Below, piece by piece: positions 59,471 to 64,000 of a DNA stretch of 64,000 nucleotides. Each line of letters starts with the position of its first letter. The stretch's first letter is position 1. A program made the translations under genes and the position numbers. Origin of the DNA: Hippasteria phrygiana. Taxonomy: Eukaryota; Echinodermata; Asteroidea; Valvatida; Goniasteridae. Where the stretch lies: contig JAZGUH010000720.1 in the NCBI GenBank assembly GCA_037893225.1, forward strand, positions 372,001 to 436,000. The letters run 5' to 3'. The notes below the pieces were generated by a model. That model was not told where the DNA came from, did not search any database, and saw nothing but the letters and a program-made list of their open reading frames with translations.

Positions 59471-61865
59471 AACTCGAACCTTAACCCTAACACTTGCACT
59501 CAAACCCTTAACTCTAACAACTAATTTGAAGACCCCTAACTCGCTTACTCTATTTTTCCATCAACTCCAGGAGAGATCAACCTCCGGCTCCTGGCTGTTC
59601 AAGACCTTGAGGCCTTACAAGATTATATCCTGGACAGAACTGAAAGGCCTAGTGAGATAGAGAGCATATGAAATCATGCTGTAGGATGCGGGCTTAGATC
59701 AGCACAACAGACCTATGGTGTTTTGTAGACGAGTAAGTCTAACACCCTCTCTCTCTATCTCTTACTCTCACATTCTAACCCGAACACAAGCACTCTCACT
59801 CTAAGGGCCATGTCACACAGGACAATTTTCAGGAAATCGGGTCCAACCAAATTCCACATAGAAAAACATGGAATTTTGTATTTTCACCAAATTGTCTTAA
59901 GAAGAGAAATGTCCTTATTGCACTTGAAGAATTTCTTTTCGGCTGCAGCGCTGTTACTTGCCCACAAATTGCTTGTTAAAATTGCATTGTGTAACAAGGC
60001 CCTAACTCTAGCACTCTTAAAACCCGCACTCTTAAAACCCGCACCCTTAAAACCCGCACCTTAAAACCCGCACCCTTAAAACCCGCACCCTTAAAACCCG
60101 CACCCTTAAAATCCGCACCCTTAAAACCCGCACCCTTAAAACCCGCACCCTTAAAACCCGCACCCTTAAAACCCGCACCCTTAAAACCCGCACCCTTAAA
60201 ACCCGCACCCTTAAAACCCCCACCCTTAAAACCCGCACCCTTAAAACCCGCAATCGGGTCCAACCAAATTCCACATAGAAAAACATGGAATTTTGTATTT
60301 TCACCAAATTGTCTTAAGAAGAGAAATGTCCTTATTGCACTTGAAGAATTTCTTTTCGGCTGCAGCGCTGTTACTTGCCCACAAATTGCTTGTTAAAATT
60401 GCATTGTGTAACAAGGCCCTAACTCTAGCACTCTTAAAACCGGCACCCTTAAAACCCGCACCCTTAAAACCCGCACCCTTAAAACCCGCACCCATCGCTT
60501 ACTCTCACATTCTAACCCGAACACAAGCACTCTTACTCTAAGGGCCATGTCACACAGGAAAATTTTCAGGCAATCGGGTCCAACCAAATTCCACATAGAA
60601 AAACAGGGAATTCTTTTATTTTCACCAAACTGTCTTAAGAAGAAAAATGTCTTTAATGCACTTTAAGAATTTCTTTTCGGCTGCAGCGCTGTTACTTGCC
60701 CACAAATTGCTTGTTAAAATTGCATTGTGTAACAAGGCCCTAACTCTAGCACTCTTAAAACCCGCACTCTTAAAACCCGCACCCTTAAAACCCGCACCCT
60801 TAAAACCCGCACCCTTAAAACATGCACCCTTAAAACCCGCACCCTTAAAACCCGCACCCTTAAAACCCGCACCCTTAAAACCCGCACCCTTAAAACATGC
60901 ACCCTTAAAACCCGCACCCATCTCTTACTCTCACATTCTAACCCGAACACAAGCACTCTTACTCTAAGGGCCATGTCACACAGGAAAATTTTCAGGCAAT
61001 CGGGTCCAACCAAATTCCACATAGAAAAACAGGGAATTCTTTTATTTTCACCAAACTGTCTTAAGAAGACAAATGTCTTTATTGCACTTGAAGAATTTCT
61101 TTTCGGCTGCAGCGCTGTTACTTGCCCACAAATTGCTTGTTAAAATTGCATTGTGTAACAAGGCCCTAACTCTAGCACTCTTAAAACCGGCACCCTTAAA
61201 ACCCGCACCCTTAAAACCCGCACCCTTAAAACCCGCACCCTTAAAACCCGCACCCTTAAAACCCGCACCCTAACTCGAACCTTAACCCTAACACTTGCAC
61301 TCAAACCCTTAACTCTAACAACTAATTTGAAGACCCCTAACTCGCTTACTCTATTTTTCCATCAACTCCAGGAGAGATCAACCTCCGGCTCCTGGCTGTT
61401 CAAGACCTTGAGGCCTTACAAGATTATATCCTGGACAGAACTGAAAGGCCTAGTGAGATAGAGAGCATATGAAATCATGCTGTAGGATGCGGGCTTAGAT
61501 CAGCACAACAGACCTATGGTGTTTTGTAGACGAGTAAGTCTAACACTCTCTCTATCTATCTCTGTCTCTCTATCTCTTACTCTCACATTCTAACCCGAAC
61601 ACAAGCACTCTCACTCTAAGGGCCATGTCACACAGGACAATTTTCAGGCAATCGGGTCCAACCAAATTCCACATAGAAAAACATGGAATTTTGTATTTTC
61701 ACCAAATTGTCTTCAGAAGAGAAATGTCCTTATTGCACTTGAAGAATTTCTTTTCGGCTGCAGCGCTGTTACTTGCCCACAAATTGCTTGTTAAAATTGC
61801 ATTGTGTAACAAGGCCCTAACTCTAGCACTCTTAAAACATGCACCCTTAAAACCCGCACCCTTAA

Positions 61866-62016
61866 CCCTTTCAGCCCCAATGGCGACTATAGTCGCCCGT
61901 GCACTATACCCCCCTTCAGCCCCAATGGCGACTAAAGTCGACAGTTAAGTGCTTAGTGTGTGAACAATGTGGTCACCACAGGCTGCATGCCAATAAACAA
62001 TGCGGGGCTGAAAGGG
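61866..62016. mobile_element. piggyBac-like MITE inserted in the array, 151 bp, TTAA flanks
   Basis: CCCTTTCAGCCCC (61866-61878) and GGGGCTGAAAGGG (62004-62016) are perfect inverted ends, flanked by TTAA at 61862-61865 and 62017-62020. The TTAA is the one inside the host 15-bp unit (CCCTTAAAACCC). The interior holds a repeated TTCAGCCCCAATGGCGACTA word and CGACTATAGTCG / CGACTAAAGTCG palindromes. No coding content. Confidence 0.85.
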
Positions 62017-64000
62017 TTAAAACCCGCACCCTTAAAACCCGCACCCTTCAAACTTGCACCCTTAAAACCCGCACCCTTAAAACCCGCACCCTTCAAACCC
62101 GCACCCTTCAAACCCGCACCCTTCAAACCCGCACCCATCTCATACTCTCACATTCTAACCCGAACACAAGCACTCTTACTCTAAGGGCCATATCACACAG
62201 AAACATTTTCAGGCAATCGGGTCCAACCAAATTCCACATAGAAAAACAGGGAATTCTTTTATTTTCACCAAACTGTCTTAAGAAGAAAAATGTCTTTACT
62301 GCACTTTAAGAATTTCTTTTCGGCTGCAGCGCTGTTACTTGCCCACAAATTGCTTGTTAAAATTGCATTGTGTAACAAGGCCCTAACTCTAGCACTCTTA
62401 AAACCCGCACTCTTAAAACCCGCACCCTTAAAACCCGCACCCTTACAACCCGCACCTTAAAACCCGCACCCTTAAAACCCGCACCCTTAAAACCCGCACC
62501 CTTAAAACCCGCACCCTTAAAACCCGCACCCTTAAAACCCGCACCCTTAAAACCCGCACCCTTAAAACAAGCACCCTTAAAACCCCCACCCTTAAAACCC
62601 GCACCCTTAAAACCCGCAATCGGGTCCAACCAAATTCCACATAGAAAAACATGGAATTTTGTATTTTCACCAAATTGTCTTAAGAAGAGAAATGTCCTTA
62701 TTGCACTTGAAGAATTTCTTTTCGGCTGCAGCGCTGTTACTTGCCCACAAATTGCTTGTTAAAATTGCATTGTGTAACAAGGCCCTAACTCTAGCACTCT
62801 TAAAACCCGCATCCTTAAAACCCGCACCCTTAAAACCCGCACTCTTAAAACCCGCACCCTTAAAACCCGCACCCTTAAAACCCGCACCCTTAAAACCCGC
62901 ACCCTTAAAACCTGCACCCTTAAAACCCGCACCCATCTCTTACTCTCACATTCTAACCCGAACACAAGCACTCTTACTCTAAGGGCCATGTCACACAGGA
63001 ACATTTTCAGGCAATCGGGTCCAACCAAATTCCACATAGAAAAACAGGGAATTCTTTTATTTTCACCAAACTGTCTTAAGAAGAAAAATGTCTTTATTGC
63101 ACTTGAAGAATTTCTTTTCGGCTGCAGCGCTGTTACTTGCCCACAAATAGCTTGTTAAAATTGCATTGTGTAACAAGGCCCTAACTCTAGCACTCTTAAA
63201 ACCCGCACTCTTAAAACCCGCACTCTTAAAACCCGCACGCTTAAAACCCGCACCCTTAAAACCCGCACTCTTAAAACCCGCACCCTTAAAACCCGCACCC
63301 TTAAAACCCGCACCCTTAAAACCCGCACCCTTAAAACCCGCACCCTTAAAACCCGCACCCTTAAAACCCGCACCCTTAAAACCCGCACCCTTAAAACCCG
63401 CACCCTTAAAACCCGCACCCTTAAAACCCGCACCCTTAAAACCCGCACCCTAACTCGAACCTTAACCCTAACACTTGCACTCAAACCCTTAACTCTAACA
63501 ACTAATTTGAAGACCCCTAACTCGCTTACTCTATTTTTCCATCAACTCCAGGAGAGATCAACCTCCGGCTCCTGGCTGTTCAAGACCTTGAGGCCTTACA
63601 AGATTATATCCTGGACAGAACTGAAAGGCCTAGTGAGATAGAGAGCATATGAAATCATGCTGTAGGATGCGGGCTTAGATCAGCACAACAGACCTATGGT
63701 GTTTTGTAGACGAGTAAGTCTAACACCCTCTCTCTCTATCTCTTACTCTCACATTCTAACCCGAACACAAGCACTCTCACTCTAAGGGCCATGTCACACA
63801 GGACAATTTTCAGGCAATCGGGTCCAACCAAATTCCACATAGAAAAACATGGAATTTTGTATTTTCACCAAATGGTCTTAAGAAGAGAAATGTCCTTATT
63901 GCACTTGAAGAATTTCTTTTCGGCTGCAGCGCTGTTACTTGCCCAGAAATTGCTTGTTAAAATTGCATTGTGTAACAAGGCCCTAACTCTAGCACTCTTA

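Larger units (their letters stand above)
25155..64000 (+). repeat. Composite higher-order satellite array, at least 38.8 kb, 79 monomers
   Basis: A continuous array runs off the window end. A monomer is: a 201-bp constant block with inverted ends AGGGCC..GGCCCT; AACTCTAGCACTCTTAAAACCCG; a run of 2 to about 20 copies of the 15-bp unit CCCTTAAAACCCGCA; and the linker CCCATCTCTTACTCTCACATTCTAACCCGAACACAAGCACTC. Monomers vary from about 300 to 770 bp through 15-bp copy number and an optional ~300-bp insert. Variants of the 15-mer keep their position: CACTCTTAAAACCCG on the left of a run, CACCCTTCAAACC[C/T]G and AAAACCTG or AAAACATG toward the right. No interruption other than one MITE (61866-62016) was seen. 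All long open frames inside it are by-products of the 15-bp period. Confidence 0.95.

Noticed and set aside
25343..63484. Dozens of 80-255-codon open frames (MSLLHLKNFFSAAALL..LKPAP.. on plus, GAGFK/RVRVL repeats on minus) as a gene family
   Set aside because: They arise because the repeat unit is 15 bp, are open in several frames at once, vary with repeat number, and often lack a shared start codon (ATG versus ATT). No domain or independent evidence.
25155..64000. CRISPR array
   Set aside because: Repeats are 15 bp and directly adjacent, the constant blocks are identical and not unique spacers, and the window is eukaryotic with no cas genes.
25155..64000. True telomere
   Set aside because: No perfect TTAGGG array. 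The telomere-like words are degenerate and the C-strand orientation would require the chromosome end on the side where ordinary DNA lies.

Overview
The window looks like nuclear DNA of a marine invertebrate. An echinoderm is my best guess, from memory of repeat families only: short TIR elements ending in GGGCCAATTTCACGGAGCTG and TTAA-AGGCAGTGTACA, dense ACATGT/TAGGCCTAC words, a tRNA-derived SINE-like head, spliced gene fragments and an I-type non-LTR retrotransposon. Nothing suggests a bacterial or viral genome. I found no intact protein-coding gene.

1-5.7 kb is a decayed I/Nimb-like non-LTR retrotransposon. Its ORF1 carries CCHC knuckles and its ORF2 carries endonuclease, reverse transcriptase, RNase H and a terminal zinc-binding motif. 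It is preceded by a head-to-head inverted copy of its own ORF1 region. 5.7-12.4 kb holds small TIR elements, a SINE-like tRNA remnant, a 28-base poly-G run and, on the minus strand, two exons of a RecQ-family helicase with one frameshift and one in-frame stop. 12.2-25.1 kb is a graveyard of short DNA transposons, several with clear target-site duplications (TSDs): a 647-bp foldback element with a 9-bp TSD, a hAT-like element with an 8-bp TSD, PIF/Harbinger-like MITEs with TTA, and TTAA-flanked piggyBac-like or Kolobok-like MITEs. A 1.15-kb foldback carries a 16-bp minisatellite in its loop. A 146-bp satellite and several direct repeats lead up to the array.

25,155-64,000 (end of window) is one continuous, complex tandem array of at least 38.8 kb. 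Each of 79 monomers has a nearly constant 201-bp block with MITE-like inverted ends (AGGGCC..GGCCCT), then a variable run of a 15-bp minisatellite (CCCTTAAAACCCGCA), then a degenerate telomere-like linker. Thirteen monomers also carry a ~300-bp segment with (CCCTAA)-like sequence and an exon-like piece with splice-site-like borders. Monomers are organised into higher-order repeats of different period (2,372; 2,112; 3,390 bp). The two 3,390-bp copies are almost identical, which means very recent amplification or an assembly that should be checked. The G-rich (minus) strand of every 15-bp unit fits a G-quadruplex pattern. Because 15 bp is five codons, spurious long pentapeptide reading frames fill both strands; I do not call them genes.

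No genes here appear to work together. The content is transposable elements, their fossils, and a satellite that seems to have grown from a MITE plus telomere-like sequence.
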